DNA of 64,000 nt from Flavobacterium odoriferum. GTDB lineage: Bacteria > Bacteroidota > Bacteroidia > Flavobacteriales > Flavobacteriaceae. This document shows, piece by piece, positions 8,197 to 17,245 of the stretch; position 1 is the stretch's first letter; every line of letters begins with the position of its first letter. The notes under the pieces were generated by a model. It ran no database searches, was not told where the DNA came from, and worked only from the letters and a program-made list of their open reading frames with translations. Both the position numbers and the translations under genes were made by a program. The DNA lies in assembly GCF_025499515.1 (NCBI RefSeq), contig NZ_JAMKFA010000007.1, positions 186,001 to 250,000 on the forward strand, in the 5' to 3' direction.

Positions 8197-9306
8197 ATGA
8201 TACTAACAATACTCTTAATCGCTTTTGCGGTTATCGTGTTTATTCAATTTATTTATTACCTTTTTATTTTCGGAAAATTCTCATTTGGTAAAAAAACAGA
8301 TGGAACTCCGAAACGTTTACCTATTTCAATAATTGTTTGTGCTAAAAACGAAGAAGAAAATATCAAAAAGTATTTTCAATCTTTGGCTACCCAAAACTAT
8401 CCTGATTACGAAATTGTCTTAATTGACGATGCTTCGAGCGATGAAACTTTGGAATTATTTGAAGCTTACGAAAAGCAATATGCGAATGTAAAATTGGTAA
8501 AAGTTCAAAACAATGAAGCATTTTGGGGTAATAAAAAATTCGCGTTAACCTTAGGAATTAAAGCAGCAAAAAACGAGTATTTAGTTTTCACCGATGCAGA
8601 TTGCTATCCATCTTCAAACGATTGGTTGTTGCAGATTTCGACTCAATTTACCAAAGAAAAAACGATTGTTTTAGGTTATGGCGCATATGAAAAAGTAAAG
8701 AATTCTTTCTTAAACAAAATCATTCGTTTTGAAACGATGTTAACCGCTACCCAATATTTTTCTTGGGCGAAAATCGGCAAACCTTATATGGGTGTTGGGC
8801 GCAATTTAGCTTATAAAAAAGAAGAGTTTTTCAATGTTCGTGGCTTTATGGATCACATGAAAATTCGTTCGGGTGATGATGATTTATTTATCAATCAAGC
8901 GGCAACAAAAAAGAACACGGCGATTTTATACACGCCAGAAAGTTTTACTTTTTCGGAACCGAAAACTACATTTTCATCATGGGTGTATCAAAAAAGAAGA
9001 CACGCAACGACTGCCAAATTCTACAAAGGATTTGATAAATTTCAATTGGGATTATTTTTCTTTAGTCAGTTCTGGTTTTTAGTTTTAGCGATTGTTTTGT
9101 TAGCATTCCAATTCCAATGGATGATTGTTACTGGAATTATCGTTTTTAGATATTTATTCACCTGGATTTCTTTAGGTTATGCTGCTGGAAAACTAAAAGA
9201 AAAAGATGTCATGTATTGGTATCCAATTATTGAAATTGTACTTATCTTTACTCAACTAAGCGTATTTTTTAGAAACCTCATCTCAAAACCTGTACATTGG
9301 AAGTAA
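8197..9306 (+). CDS. Family 2 glycosyltransferase, integral membrane
   Basis: Protein of 369 aa. An N-terminal helix (1-25) precedes a GT-A fold with ISIIVCAKNEEENI (nucleotide-sugar binding), VLIDDASSDET, the DxD-type FTDADC (metal/UDP binding, near 126-131) and SGDDDLFI with the catalytic-base region. The acceptor-side motif is QKRRHATTAK, in place of the more common QxxRW. Two to three membrane helices close the C-terminus (about 285-365). Such enzymes polymerise or transfer sugars at the inner membrane; the acceptor cannot be read from the sequence. The gene overlaps the sigma factor by 10 nt. Confidence 0.92.
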   Translation: MILTILLIAFAVIVFIQFIYYLFIFGKFSFGKKTDGTPKRLPISIIVCAKNEEENIKKYFQSLATQNYPDYEIVLIDDASSDETLELFEAYEKQYANVKLVKVQNNEAFWGNKKFALTLGIKAAKNEYLVFTDADCYPSSNDWLLQISTQFTKEKTIVLGYGAYEKVKNSFLNKIIRFETMLTATQYFSWAKIGKPYMGVGRNLAYKKEEFFNVRGFMDHMKIRSGDDDLFINQAATKKNTAILYTPESFTFSEPKTTFSSWVYQKRRHATTAKFYKGFDKFQLGLFFFSQFWFLVLAIVLLAFQFQWMIVTGIIVFRYLFTWISLGYAAGKLKEKDVMYWYPIIEIVLIFTQLSVFFRNLISKPVHWK

Positions 9307-9860
9307 ATTCGGTAATCATTCAAGAAAATATTGAAAAAGCAAAAAAGGGAGACCAAGTTGCTTTCACATTTTTATTGGATTTTTTCTGGAATGAAGTCTA
9401 TGGTTTCATGCTAAAACGCACCGAAAACGAAACCGATACCGAAGATATTGCTATTGAAACTTTCGCGAAAGCGTTTGATAAAATCGCAACTTACAATCCC
9501 GAATATGGTTTTAATACTTGGTTGATTGCTATTGCAAAAAATGTTCATATCGACATGCTTCGCAAAAAAAAATCGTCTTTATTTATTGAAATGAATGACG
9601 AAGAAGACCATCAAGCCTACAGTGTTGCCGATGATTCCAATTCTGCTGAAGATGAATTGATTATCGAACAAAATTTAGCACAATTACTTCAATACATCAA
9701 ACAATTGAAACCTGCTTATCAGGAAGTCATTCAAATGCGTTATTTTCAAGAAATGACGTATCAAGAAATGGCAGAACAAATTGATGAACCGCTGAACAAC
9801 ATCAAAATTAAATTGCTTCGAGCTAAGAAATTATTGGCGGAGATTATTTCGGGGAAGTAA
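9297..9860 (+). CDS. RNA polymerase sigma-70 family factor (ECF-like)
   Basis: Protein of 187 aa with sigma region 2 (TEDIAIETFAKAFDKIATY, then FNTWLIAIAKNVHIDMLRKKK) and region 4 (LKPAYQEVIQMRYFQEMTYQEMAEQ, then NIKIKLLRAKKLL), typical of ECF sigma factors. No ATG is available before region 2, so the TTG at 9297, inside the end of the glycosyltransferase gene, is taken as the start. No anti-sigma factor gene lies next to it. Co-translation with a membrane glycosyltransferase hints at a cell-surface role, which is inference. Confidence 0.9.
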   Translation: MEVNSVIIQENIEKAKKGDQVAFTFLLDFFWNEVYGFMLKRTENETDTEDIAIETFAKAFDKIATYNPEYGFNTWLIAIAKNVHIDMLRKKKSSLFIEMNDEEDHQAYSVADDSNSAEDELIIEQNLAQLLQYIKQLKPAYQEVIQMRYFQEMTYQEMAEQIDEPLNNIKIKLLRAKKLLAEIISGK

Positions 9861-9872
9861 TACAACTTGATA

Positions 9873-9893
9873 TTTCCTAAAACTTTCCTAAAT
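9873..9893. repeat. 21-bp direct repeat, left copy
   Basis: Begins ATTTCCTAAAAC and itself contains two near-copies of TTTCCTAAA. An identical 21-bp copy lies at 11027-11047; bases on either side of both copies differ. Together they bracket the lipoprotein gene and a hairpin element. Confidence 0.9.
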
Positions 9894-9931
9894 ATTTATT
9901 TAAGTATTTAGTTACAACAATAAAGAAATAA

Positions 9932-9939
9932 TATATTTG
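9932..9939 (+). promoter_or_regulatory. -7 box for the DUF6624-like lipoprotein
   Basis: TATATTTG, 19 nt before the ATG at 9959. No TTG at the expected -33 position. Confidence 0.5.
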
Positions 9940-9958
9940 AGAATCTTAAATATCTAAA

Positions 9959-10822
9959 ATGAAAAAAATATTTTTCTTGATAATAATTGTTACTCTATCC
10001 TTTTATTCCTGTAAAAGTAATTACACAAAAGTTGGAGATAAAAATCAAAACTATGTACCTTATTATTTATCTGTAGACAAGGCGAAAAAAGCATATGATA
10101 AAGGAGAGCATGAAAAAACTTTCTTTTTACTAGACAGTTTATTCAATCATTATGAACCAATTCAGACGCTTTTTATAAATGAATTAGATATTTATTGTGA
10201 ATTAGCCTTGAAATTCAAGAATAAGAAGAAAGTCAAAAAAATCATGTATATATTAGTAGATGAATATGGCAGTAATCTGTCTAATTACAACAATAAATTT
10301 TGGCCTGAATTAAAGCAATTTTCTGGAATTTCAGATAAAAAATTGAAAGAAAAATTCAATAAATTCAATAGCAATATAAATTACAATGTAAGAGATTCAT
10401 TAACTCAAATGCTATTTTACGATCAAAAGTATAGGATTGAAAAAAACATTGTTAAGACTGATTCCATTGATAAAGAAAATGAAAAAAAGTTACGGTTTAT
10501 CTTTAAAAAATATGGTTATCCTACTCAGAAATTAATTGGTGGACACATAGAAGGAAATGAATATAAGTTATCTACATTGTCTGTTCTATTAAAACATATT
10601 AGTCTCTCATTTTTTAATGAAATTCAACCTTTCTTGTTGGATGAATTAAAGAAAGGTAAGTGTCCTCCGGTTATTTATGGAGGTATGGTTGATCATAAAA
10701 TTGTTGTTGATAGTGATATAATTCCATTTACATATTATGCTACTTATAGAAATGTACCACCAACAGATAAAAAAGCTACGAATGAAGCAAGGTTAAAAAT
10801 TGGCTTACCAGCAATAGAATAA
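9959..10822 (+). CDS. Lipoprotein, DUF6624-like
   Basis: Protein of 287 aa with a lipoprotein signal (lipobox LSFYSC, Cys near 19). The middle is rich in Lys, Asn and Tyr with helical character. The C-terminal third has FKKYGYPTQKLIGGH, LKHISLSFFNEIQPFLLDEL and a GGMVDHKIVVDS segment, which resembles the DUF6624 pattern (a KYGWP-type motif followed by a His helix and a DR/DH motif). Function of that family is unknown. Codon use is more AT-rich than in the neighbouring sigma factor and lipA. The gene lies on a segment bounded by 21-bp direct repeats, so it may be a recent insertion. Confidence 0.8.
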   Translation: MKKIFFLIIIVTLSFYSCKSNYTKVGDKNQNYVPYYLSVDKAKKAYDKGEHEKTFFLLDSLFNHYEPIQTLFINELDIYCELALKFKNKKKVKKIMYILVDEYGSNLSNYNNKFWPELKQFSGISDKKLKEKFNKFNSNINYNVRDSLTQMLFYDQKYRIEKNIVKTDSIDKENEKKLRFIFKKYGYPTQKLIGGHIEGNEYKLSTLSVLLKHISLSFFNEIQPFLLDELKKGKCPPVIYGGMVDHKIVVDSDIIPFTYYATYRNVPPTDKKATNEARLKIGLPAIE

Positions 10823-10889
10823 GTTATTTATCGTGTTAAAGAGTTTAAAAATATTCATACAAAGCGTTTAAAATTTTAATTCAACTGAA

Positions 10890-10986
10890 AACCATTTTGC
10901 GTTAAGGATAGCAGCATTTGTTTGAGCTCTTTTATATAAAACTAATAAAAGTTTTTTATAAAAAGCTAGTGCTGATAGCCTGACCC
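10890..10986. repeat. Structured intergenic element with nested inverted repeats
   Basis: In the gap 10823-11122, GGATAGCAGC (about 10905) and GTGCTGATAGCC (about 10969) frame a central hairpin. Its arms are 10925-10943 (AGCTCTTTTATATAAAACT) and 10950-10967 (AGTTTTTTATAAAAAGCT). The element ends in GCCTGACCC and is followed by GTCATTGCGAGGCACGAAGC, a phrase I recognise as a dispersed repeat in flavobacteria. No coding frame is evident in this gap. Confidence 0.6.
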
Positions 10987-11026
10987 GTCATTGCGAGGCA
11001 CGAAGCAAACAGGAACGCCCAAAAAC

Positions 11027-11047
11027 ATTTCCTAAAACTTTCCTAAA
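11027..11047. repeat. 21-bp direct repeat, right copy
   Basis: Identical to 9873-9893. The distance between the copies (start to start 1154 bp) contains one complete gene with its own -7 box and a structured element. Confidence 0.9.
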
Positions 11048-11096
11048 GTTTTCTCATTTTCTAAATTGTTACTTCAAAATTCTGAATTTGATATCG

Positions 11097-11104
11097 TATC
11101 TTTG
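11097..11104 (+). promoter_or_regulatory. -7 box for lipA
   Basis: TATCTTTG, 18 nt before the lipA ATG. The nearest upstream TTG gives a 28-nt spacer, so the -33 element is weak or absent. Confidence 0.45.
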
Positions 11105-11122
11105 TCCATCAAAATTTTGATT

Positions 11123-11998
11123 ATGGACACGGCTATAGACAATGTTTTTCCACCAAGAGAACCCAAACCAAAATGGTTGCGCGTAAAATTACCAACCGGT
11201 AAAAACTACACCGAACTTAGAGGTTTAGTAGACAAATACAAACTGAATACGATTTGTACTTCGGGAAGTTGTCCTAATATGGGCGAATGTTGGGGCGAAG
11301 GAACAGCAACTTTCATGATTTTAGGAAATATCTGTACGCGTTCGTGCGGCTTTTGTGGTGTAAAAACAGGTCGTCCTGAAACTGTGGATTGGGATGAACC
11401 TGAAAAAGTAGCGCGTTCTATCAAAATTATGAACATCAAACATGCGGTTATTACTAGCGTAGATCGTGATGATTTAAAAGATATGGGTTCGATTATTTGG
11501 GCAGAAACCGTGAAAGCGATTCGCCGAATGAATCCAAATACAACATTAGAAACCTTAATTCCAGATTTTCAAGGCAACACGAGAAACTTAGACCGAATCA
11601 TCGAAGTTGCTCCAGAAGTAGTTTCTCACAATATGGAAACCGTAAAACGTTTGACACGTGAAGTGAGAATTCAAGCTAAATATGAAAAAAGTTTAGAAGT
11701 GTTACGCTATTTGAAAGAGCAAGGCATCAAAAGAACAAAATCGGGTATTATGTTAGGTTTAGGAGAAACAGAAGAAGAAGTGATTCAAGTTTTACACGAT
11801 TTAGCCGATGCAAAAGTCGATATTGTAACGATTGGTCAGTACTTACAACCAAGTAAAAAACATTTACCTGTTAAAGAATACATCACGCCAGAACAATTCG
11901 CGAAATACGAACAAATAGGAAAAGAATTAGGTTTTAGACATGTGGAAAGCGGTGCTTTAGTGCGTTCTTCTTATCATGCGGAGAAACATATTCATTAA
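11123..11998 (+). CDS. lipA: Lipoyl synthase
   Basis: Radical SAM enzyme of 291 aa that inserts two sulfurs into octanoyl chains on lipoyl domains. ATG at 11123 is preferred over an upstream in-frame TTG because it yields the conserved start before [11 protein letters not shown]. The auxiliary [4Fe-4S] cluster motif [12 protein letters not shown] and the radical SAM motif CTRSCGFC are intact, and the C-terminal [13 protein letters not shown] carries the conserved RSSYHA serine that ligates the auxiliary cluster. The partner octanoyltransferase lipB is at 55440-56135, so both steps of de novo lipoylation are in this window. Confidence 0.97.
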   Translation: MDTAIDNVFPPREPKPKWLRVKLPTGKNYTELRGLVDKYKLNTICTSGSCPNMGECWGEGTATFMILGNICTRSCGFCGVKTGRPETVDWDEPEKVARSIKIMNIKHAVITSVDRDDLKDMGSIIWAETVKAIRRMNPNTTLETLIPDFQGNTRNLDRIIEVAPEVVSHNMETVKRLTREVRIQAKYEKSLEVLRYLKEQGIKRTKSGIMLGLGETEEEVIQVLHDLADAKVDIVTIGQYLQPSKKHLPVKEYITPEQFAKYEQIGKELGFRHVESGALVRSSYHAEKHIH

Positions 11999-12002
11999 TT
12001 TA

Positions 12003-12044
12003 GTGATTAGTGAAAAGTGATTAGTGAAAAGTAATTAGTGAATA
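12003..12044. repeat. 14-bp tandem repeat, three units
   Basis: GTGATTAGTGAAAA twice, then GTAATTAGTGAATA, between lipA and the GAPDH gene. A reverse-complement relative lies at 19235-19270, so this is a dispersed sequence as well as a tandem one. Confidence 0.85.
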
Positions 12045-12084
12045 GCGAATTGAATTCTAGATAAAAACCTATAACAAAAAAGAA

Positions 12085-13095
12085 TTGAAACCTGAAACAA
12101 AAATAAAAATTGCTATTAATGGTTTTGGAAGAATTGGACGTAATTTGTTCCGATTGCTTTTGAATCATCCTACTATTGAAGTGGTTGCCATCAACGACAT
12201 TGCAGATAACAAAACAATGGCGCATTTGGTAAAATACGATAGCATTCACGGTGTTTTGAATCATAAGGTTTCGTTTTCTGATGATTCGATTATAATTGAT
12301 GATAAATCATTTTTATTTTTTCACGAAAGAGAAATTAAAAATCTAGATTGGAAATCGGTAAACGTTGATATTGTTATTGAATCGACTGGAAAATTCAAAA
12401 CGTTTGAAGAGATTAACCAACATATTTTAGCTGGAGCGAAAAGGGTAATTCTTTCAGCACCATCTGAAGTTGATGAAATAAAAACTGTAGTTTTAGGTGT
12501 AAACGAACACATTTTAGACGGAAGCGAAACGATAATTTCTAACGCAAGTTGCACCACAAACAACGCAGCTCCGATGATTAAAATTATTCAGGAATTGTGT
12601 GAAATTGAACAAGCGTACATCACCACCGTTCACTCCTACACTACCGACCAAAGTCTACACGATCAACCGCATAAAGATTTGCGTAGAGCTCGAGGTGCTG
12701 CACAATCTATTGTTCCAACAACAACTGGAGCTGCAAAAGCATTAACAAAAATATTTCCAGAATTAGAAGGGAAAATTGGTGGTTGTGGTATTCGCGTTCC
12801 GGTTCCAGATGGTTCGTTGACCGATATTACTTTTAATGTCAAACGTCAAGTTTCTATTGAAGAAATTAATCAAGCGTTCAAAAAAGCTGCTGAAACGAAT
12901 TTCAAAGGGATTTTAGATTATACCGAAGACCCTATTGTTTCTGTAGATATTATTGGCAATCAAAATTCATGTTTATTTGATGCGCAATTAACTTCTGTTA
13001 TTGACAAAATGGTAAAAATTGTAGGTTGGTACGACAACGAAATTGGCTATTCTTCTCGATTAATTGATTTAATTACATTCGTTTCTAAAAAATAA
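12085..13095 (+). CDS. gap: Glyceraldehyde-3-phosphate dehydrogenase, type I
   Basis: NAD(P)-dependent enzyme of 336 aa in glycolysis/gluconeogenesis. NAD-binding INGFGRIGRNLFR and NDIADNKTMAHLVKYDS are followed by the active-site SNASCTTN (Cys near 155), HSYTTDQ, and the C-terminal YDNEIGYS. The next in-frame ATG would remove the Rossmann glycine motif, so TTG at 12085 is the most plausible start. No strong promoter is visible, only tandem repeats upstream. Whether it is the main glycolytic enzyme or a paralogue cannot be told from the window. Confidence 0.94.
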   Translation: MKPETKIKIAINGFGRIGRNLFRLLLNHPTIEVVAINDIADNKTMAHLVKYDSIHGVLNHKVSFSDDSIIIDDKSFLFFHEREIKNLDWKSVNVDIVIESTGKFKTFEEINQHILAGAKRVILSAPSEVDEIKTVVLGVNEHILDGSETIISNASCTTNNAAPMIKIIQELCEIEQAYITTVHSYTTDQSLHDQPHKDLRRARGAAQSIVPTTTGAAKALTKIFPELEGKIGGCGIRVPVPDGSLTDITFNVKRQVSIEEINQAFKKAAETNFKGILDYTEDPIVSVDIIGNQNSCLFDAQLTSVIDKMVKIVGWYDNEIGYSSRLIDLITFVSKK

Positions 13096-13155
13096 AGTTT
13101 TTTTTTATCTGTAAAAAACTTAAATTGCAGGGTTAAAAAGTAATCTTGACTTAAA

Positions 13156-15363
13156 TTGACAAAGCAATTTGTAATATTTTTACTATTTGTAACTTTTTCA
13201 AGTTACACACAATCTGTATATAAAGATGTTGCAAAAATTAGCGATAGTACTGACTATTATTTAGAAATTGGCCTTTTTAATAAAGAAGATAAAAAATCTT
13301 ACAAAAGAGCAATTGAGTTTACAGAAAAAGCAATTACATACGCAAAATCTAATAACCTAAACGATAAATTAGCCGATTCATACTTGCAATTGGGAAACAT
13401 TTATTATGATTTAGAAAAAAACAATTTAGCAATTGATTACTTCATTAGAGCAGTAAATACATTTGACACAAAAGAGCCTAAAACAAATTTAGCGCTTTCT
13501 TATTATGGCCTTGGTAAATGCTATCTAAAAAAAGACAATATTAAAGTTGCCGAAATTTACTTTGAAAAAGCAGCTTCATTATATGAAAAACTAAACTTTT
13601 TTGAAGCAATTGAATTGATAAACTTACAGAAAGGAATAATCAAAAAAGAAAAAAAGGATTATCCAGAAGCAACTACAATTCTTTTATCTGTAATTAAAAA
13701 TTTAGATGACGATGCTTTTCTTAGTACAAAATCTGAAGCTTATTTTCAATTGGGAGAAATTGAAATGGCACAGAAAAAGTATGCAAAAGCAATTAGTTAT
13801 TATGATTTAGCAAACGTTGCAAATCAAACAAATAAAAGTGATTTTGAAGCTTCAAAAAAAATTCTAAAACAATTAAGTATTGCTTACGAAAGAAGCCACA
13901 ACAAGGAAAAATCACACTTTTATCTAAAAAAATATGCCGATTTAACCGACTCAATTTCAAAACATTTTCTAAGTTTTGATTCGGAAAATATGATTGATAA
14001 AATTCAATTTGATGAGCAGTTAAAAACAATTGAACAATTAGATAAAGAAAAGAAAAGTCAGCAAAAAACATTACGTTTTTCTAAGTTAATTAGTATTTTG
14101 AGTATTGCTTTGATTTCGATTTTATCGCTTTTGAGTTTATCGCTATACAAAAACAATAAAATTAGAATTAGCACGAATAAACTATTAAAAGAAAAAAACA
14201 AAGAATTAATTGCCGAAAAAGAAAGAGCAGAATTAGCTTCAAAAGCAAGAGCAGATTTCCTATCAACAGTAAGTCATGAATTACGAACACCATTAAATGC
14301 AATTAACGGGATAACCTATCTTTTATTACAAGAAAAACCAAAAGCAAGTCAACTAAATTACCTGAAGTCATTAGAGTTTTCTGGAAACTACTTATTGAAT
14401 TTTATCAATGATATTTTAGAAATTAATCGTTTAGAATCAGACAAAGTAACTGTTGAGAAAATTAGCTTTGATTTAAAAGAACTTATCGAAAACATCACCA
14501 TATCATTCAAAGAATTTATCAACGAAAACAACATCAATTGCCATTTATATATTGATGAAACGATAACTTCTAACTTAAAAGGCGATCCTACAAAATTGTC
14601 GCAAATTATCATCAATTTATTGAATAATGCGATTAAATTTAGTAAAAATGGAGATGTTTGGTGTACTGTTAAAAAAATTAAAGAATCAAATAATGAAATC
14701 AAATTATACTTTGAAGTAAAAGATAACGGAATAGGAATTCCTACAGACAAACAAGAAACTATTTTTGATAGTTTTAGTCAAGGTTCAGTTGAAATTAATC
14801 GAACGTATGGAGGAACAGGTTTAGGGCTTTCTATTGTTAAGAAAATTCTAGAACTGATGGGAAGCACCATTCATTTAAAAAGTGAAAGCGGAAAAGGAAG
14901 TACTTTTTCTTTTGAACTAGAATTTGAAAAAGCTGCAAAAGACGAAGTTAAAAAAGAGATAAATCAGAAAATTGAATACTTAAATAAGAAAAATATTCTA
15001 TTGGTTGAAGACAACAAAATCAATCAAATGATTACCCAAAAAATGCTTGAAAAGAAAGGTATTTCATGTGTTATCATAGACAATGGTGAAGATGCGATTG
15101 AAAACGCAAAAACTAACCATTATGACCTAATTTTAATGGATGTTCATTTACCTGGAATCAACGGAACTGAAGCCACAACCGAAATTAGAAAATTTGACAC
15201 AACAACTCCAATTATTGCATTAACAGCTATTTCATTAAATGAAAATAAAGAAATGCTCTTGTCCTACGGCATGAATGAAGTAATTACCAAACCATTTGAA
15301 CCAGAGCATTTTTATAATGTAGTAACCGCTTACTTAACTAATAGTGAGCAATCAAATTCTTAA
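13156..15363 (+). CDS. Hybrid sensor histidine kinase/response regulator with TPR sensor region
   Basis: Protein of 735 aa. A signal-like N-terminus (1-19), then about 280 residues of TPR-type helices (e.g. SYLQLGNIYYDLEKNNLAID, SYYGLGKCYLKKDN) predicted outside the inner membrane. A transmembrane helix near 310-330, then HisKA with SHELRTPLNAI (His near 374), the HATPase N box NLLNNAIKF (about 486), DNGIGI and GGTGLGLSI. The C-terminal receiver domain has phospho-acceptor Asp in ILMDVHLPG (about 660) and the conserved Lys in TKPFEP. There is no DNA-binding output, so it probably hands phosphate to another protein. The start is TTG at 13156, with no usable ATG. The 3' end overlaps the convergent phosphorylase gene by 26 bp. 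Confidence 0.93.
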   Translation: MTKQFVIFLLFVTFSSYTQSVYKDVAKISDSTDYYLEIGLFNKEDKKSYKRAIEFTEKAITYAKSNNLNDKLADSYLQLGNIYYDLEKNNLAIDYFIRAVNTFDTKEPKTNLALSYYGLGKCYLKKDNIKVAEIYFEKAASLYEKLNFFEAIELINLQKGIIKKEKKDYPEATTILLSVIKNLDDDAFLSTKSEAYFQLGEIEMAQKKYAKAISYYDLANVANQTNKSDFEASKKILKQLSIAYERSHNKEKSHFYLKKYADLTDSISKHFLSFDSENMIDKIQFDEQLKTIEQLDKEKKSQQKTLRFSKLISILSIALISILSLLSLSLYKNNKIRISTNKLLKEKNKELIAEKERAELASKARADFLSTVSHELRTPLNAINGITYLLLQEKPKASQLNYLKSLEFSGNYLLNFINDILEINRLESDKVTVEKISFDLKELIENITISFKEFINENNINCHLYIDETITSNLKGDPTKLSQIIINLLNNAIKFSKNGDVWCTVKKIKESNNEIKLYFEVKDNGIGIPTDKQETIFDSFSQGSVEINRTYGGTGLGLSIVKKILELMGSTIHLKSESGKGSTFSFELEFEKAAKDEVKKEINQKIEYLNKKNILLVEDNKINQMITQKMLEKKGISCVIIDNGEDAIENAKTNHYDLILMDVHLPGINGTEATTEIRKFDTTTPIIALTAISLNENKEMLLSYGMNEVITKPFEPEHFYNVVTAYLTNSEQSNS

Positions 15364-16150
15364 TTAAGTTTCTTACATGAGGCTCTGCTTTTTGAGCTGC
15401 TTGTAACACTTCTTCATGATTTACTTCTTCAATATTTTCTTCATCACCCATATCTGTAATTACTGAAACACCAAAGCATTCCATATTCATATGACGTGCT
15501 ACAATTACTTCTGGAACGGTTGACATCCCTACGCAATCAGCACCTAAGGCTTTTACCATTTTATATTCAGCAAGCGTTTCAAATGTTGGCCCTTGTAAAC
15601 CTAAATAAATTCCTTTTTTCAAATCGATATTTAATGCTTTTGCCAATTCAAATGCTTTAGCATTCATCGCTTTTGAATACGGTTCGCTCATGTTGACAAA
15701 TCTTGGACCAAAACGCTCATCGTTATGACCACGTAATGGATGTTCGGGCATCATGTTGATATGATCTGTAATAACAGCAACATCACCCACTTTATATGAT
15801 GGATTTACGCCACCCGAAGCATTGGATACAATTAATTTTTCAACACCTAAATATTTCATTACACGCACCGGAAAAGTTACTTGTTTCATATCGTAACCTT
15901 CATAAAAATGAAAACGACCTTGCATTGCCACCACTTTTTTTCCTTGAATCGTTCCAAAAACCAAAGCACCTTTATGACCTTGAACCGTTGAAACTGGAAA
16001 ATTTGGAATTTCCGTATATGGTAATGTATGTTCGATTGCAATATCTTCTGTAAAACCGCCTAATCCTGAACCTAAAATCACACCATATTCTGGAGTAAAA
16101 TTGGTTTTGTTTTTAATGAAACTAACTGTTTCTTGTACTTTGTCCCACAT
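15338..16150 (-). CDS. Purine nucleoside phosphorylase (PNP-I, trimeric type)
   Basis: Protein of 270 aa that phosphorolyses inosine/guanosine-type nucleosides to base plus ribose 1-phosphate. Diagnostic segments are GVILGSGLGGFTEDI (phosphate-binding), VQGHKGALVFG, GRFHFYEGYDM, and the purine-binding GPTFETLAEYKMVKALGADCVGMSTVPEVIVARH. It overlaps lpxK by 29 nt at the 5' side and the histidine kinase by 26 nt tail-to-tail, an unusually compact arrangement. A salvage role is secure; the exact purine preference is not readable. Confidence 0.94.
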   Translation of the reverse strand: MWDKVQETVSFIKNKTNFTPEYGVILGSGLGGFTEDIAIEHTLPYTEIPNFPVSTVQGHKGALVFGTIQGKKVVAMQGRFHFYEGYDMKQVTFPVRVMKYLGVEKLIVSNASGGVNPSYKVGDVAVITDHINMMPEHPLRGHNDERFGPRFVNMSEPYSKAMNAKAFELAKALNIDLKKGIYLGLQGPTFETLAEYKMVKALGADCVGMSTVPEVIVARHMNMECFGVSVITDMGDEENIEEVNHEEVLQAAQKAEPHVRNLIKNLIAHY

Positions 16151-17135
16151 AATCTTCTATCGTTTTATCAATGTTTTTATTTAAAAAAGTAGATTTTATT
16201 GACAAATAGAACAATTGCTCTTTAGGCAATAATCCGTTTAAACGAACAAAATCTTTTTCTGTTGTAATTATTTTTCTTCCATTGGCTTTTGCCAAAATTT
16301 GTTCACAATCTTGTTTTGAAAAATGATGATGATCTTGAAACACCAAAGCTTCATCAGTTTCATTTTTAAGAAAATCGAAAAACAATTTAGGTTTTGCAAT
16401 TCCAGCTACCAAAACTTTACTTTCGGATTGAATTTCAGAAACCAACAATTTACTTTCATTTCCAAAAACATAATCATCGTACTGAATTGTAGTGAAGAAA
16501 ACTGGTTGCTTTACCTTTAACTTTTCTCTGATTTTCTGCTGCGCAAGTTCGGATAAATCATTCGGACATTTTGTGACAATTATCATATCGGCACGTTTTT
16601 TCCCTGAAGACGGTTCGCGTAAATTCCCGAAAGGCAAAATATAATCATCGCAAAACAAATCGTCATACGCTGTGAGCAAAATATAAAAACCAGCTTTTAC
16701 TTTTCTGTGCTGATAAGCGTCGTCTAATAAAATTACATCTGGTCTATTCGGATGTTGTAATAAATTTTCAATTCCGTTTTTACGATTGGCATCAACCGCT
16801 ACTTGAATATTTGAAAATTTCGAATAAAACTGAAAAGGTTCGTCACCAATTGAACTCGCAGTAGCTTTTTCATCTGCCAAAATAAAACCTTCGGTCGTAC
16901 GCTTGTAACCGCGACTCAAAACAGCCACTTTATATTTATCAGAAAGCAATCGGATTAAATATTCAATTTGAGGTGTTTTTCCTGTTCCGCCAACGCTAAG
17001 ATTTCCAACAGCAATAATTGGAATATTAAAAGAAGAACTCTTGAAAATGCCTTTGTCGTAAAGCCAATTTCGGATAAACGTAATGAGCCAATACAAAAAG
17101 GCTAAAGGGAAAAGTATTTTTCGTAACAAAATCAT
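16122..17135 (-). CDS. lpxK: Tetraacyldisaccharide 4'-kinase
   Basis: Protein of 337 aa that phosphorylates the 4' position of the lipid A disaccharide precursor at the cytoplasmic face of the inner membrane. An N-terminal hydrophobic helix (about 5-22) is followed by the P-loop VGNLSVGGTGKTP, then LSRGYKR, GDEPFQF and the LDDAYQHRKV segment, all typical of LpxK. The stop region is shared with the start of the phosphorylase gene (29-nt overlap), so translation is probably coupled. Confidence 0.96.
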   Translation of the reverse strand: MILLRKILFPLAFLYWLITFIRNWLYDKGIFKSSSFNIPIIAVGNLSVGGTGKTPQIEYLIRLLSDKYKVAVLSRGYKRTTEGFILADEKATASSIGDEPFQFYSKFSNIQVAVDANRKNGIENLLQHPNRPDVILLDDAYQHRKVKAGFYILLTAYDDLFCDDYILPFGNLREPSSGKKRADMIIVTKCPNDLSELAQQKIREKLKVKQPVFFTTIQYDDYVFGNESKLLVSEIQSESKVLVAGIAKPKLFFDFLKNETDEALVFQDHHHFSKQDCEQILAKANGRKIITTEKDFVRLNGLLPKEQLFYLSIKSTFLNKNIDKTIEDYVGQSTRNS

Positions 17136-17245
17136 ATTACGAAAGTATAATAAATTATCATCATATTAAAGTTTATGCTATTTATCATTTCATTTCTAAC
17201 TGGTATTTCGTTAATTTGTGTAATCATTTAGTAAAATCAAACATC

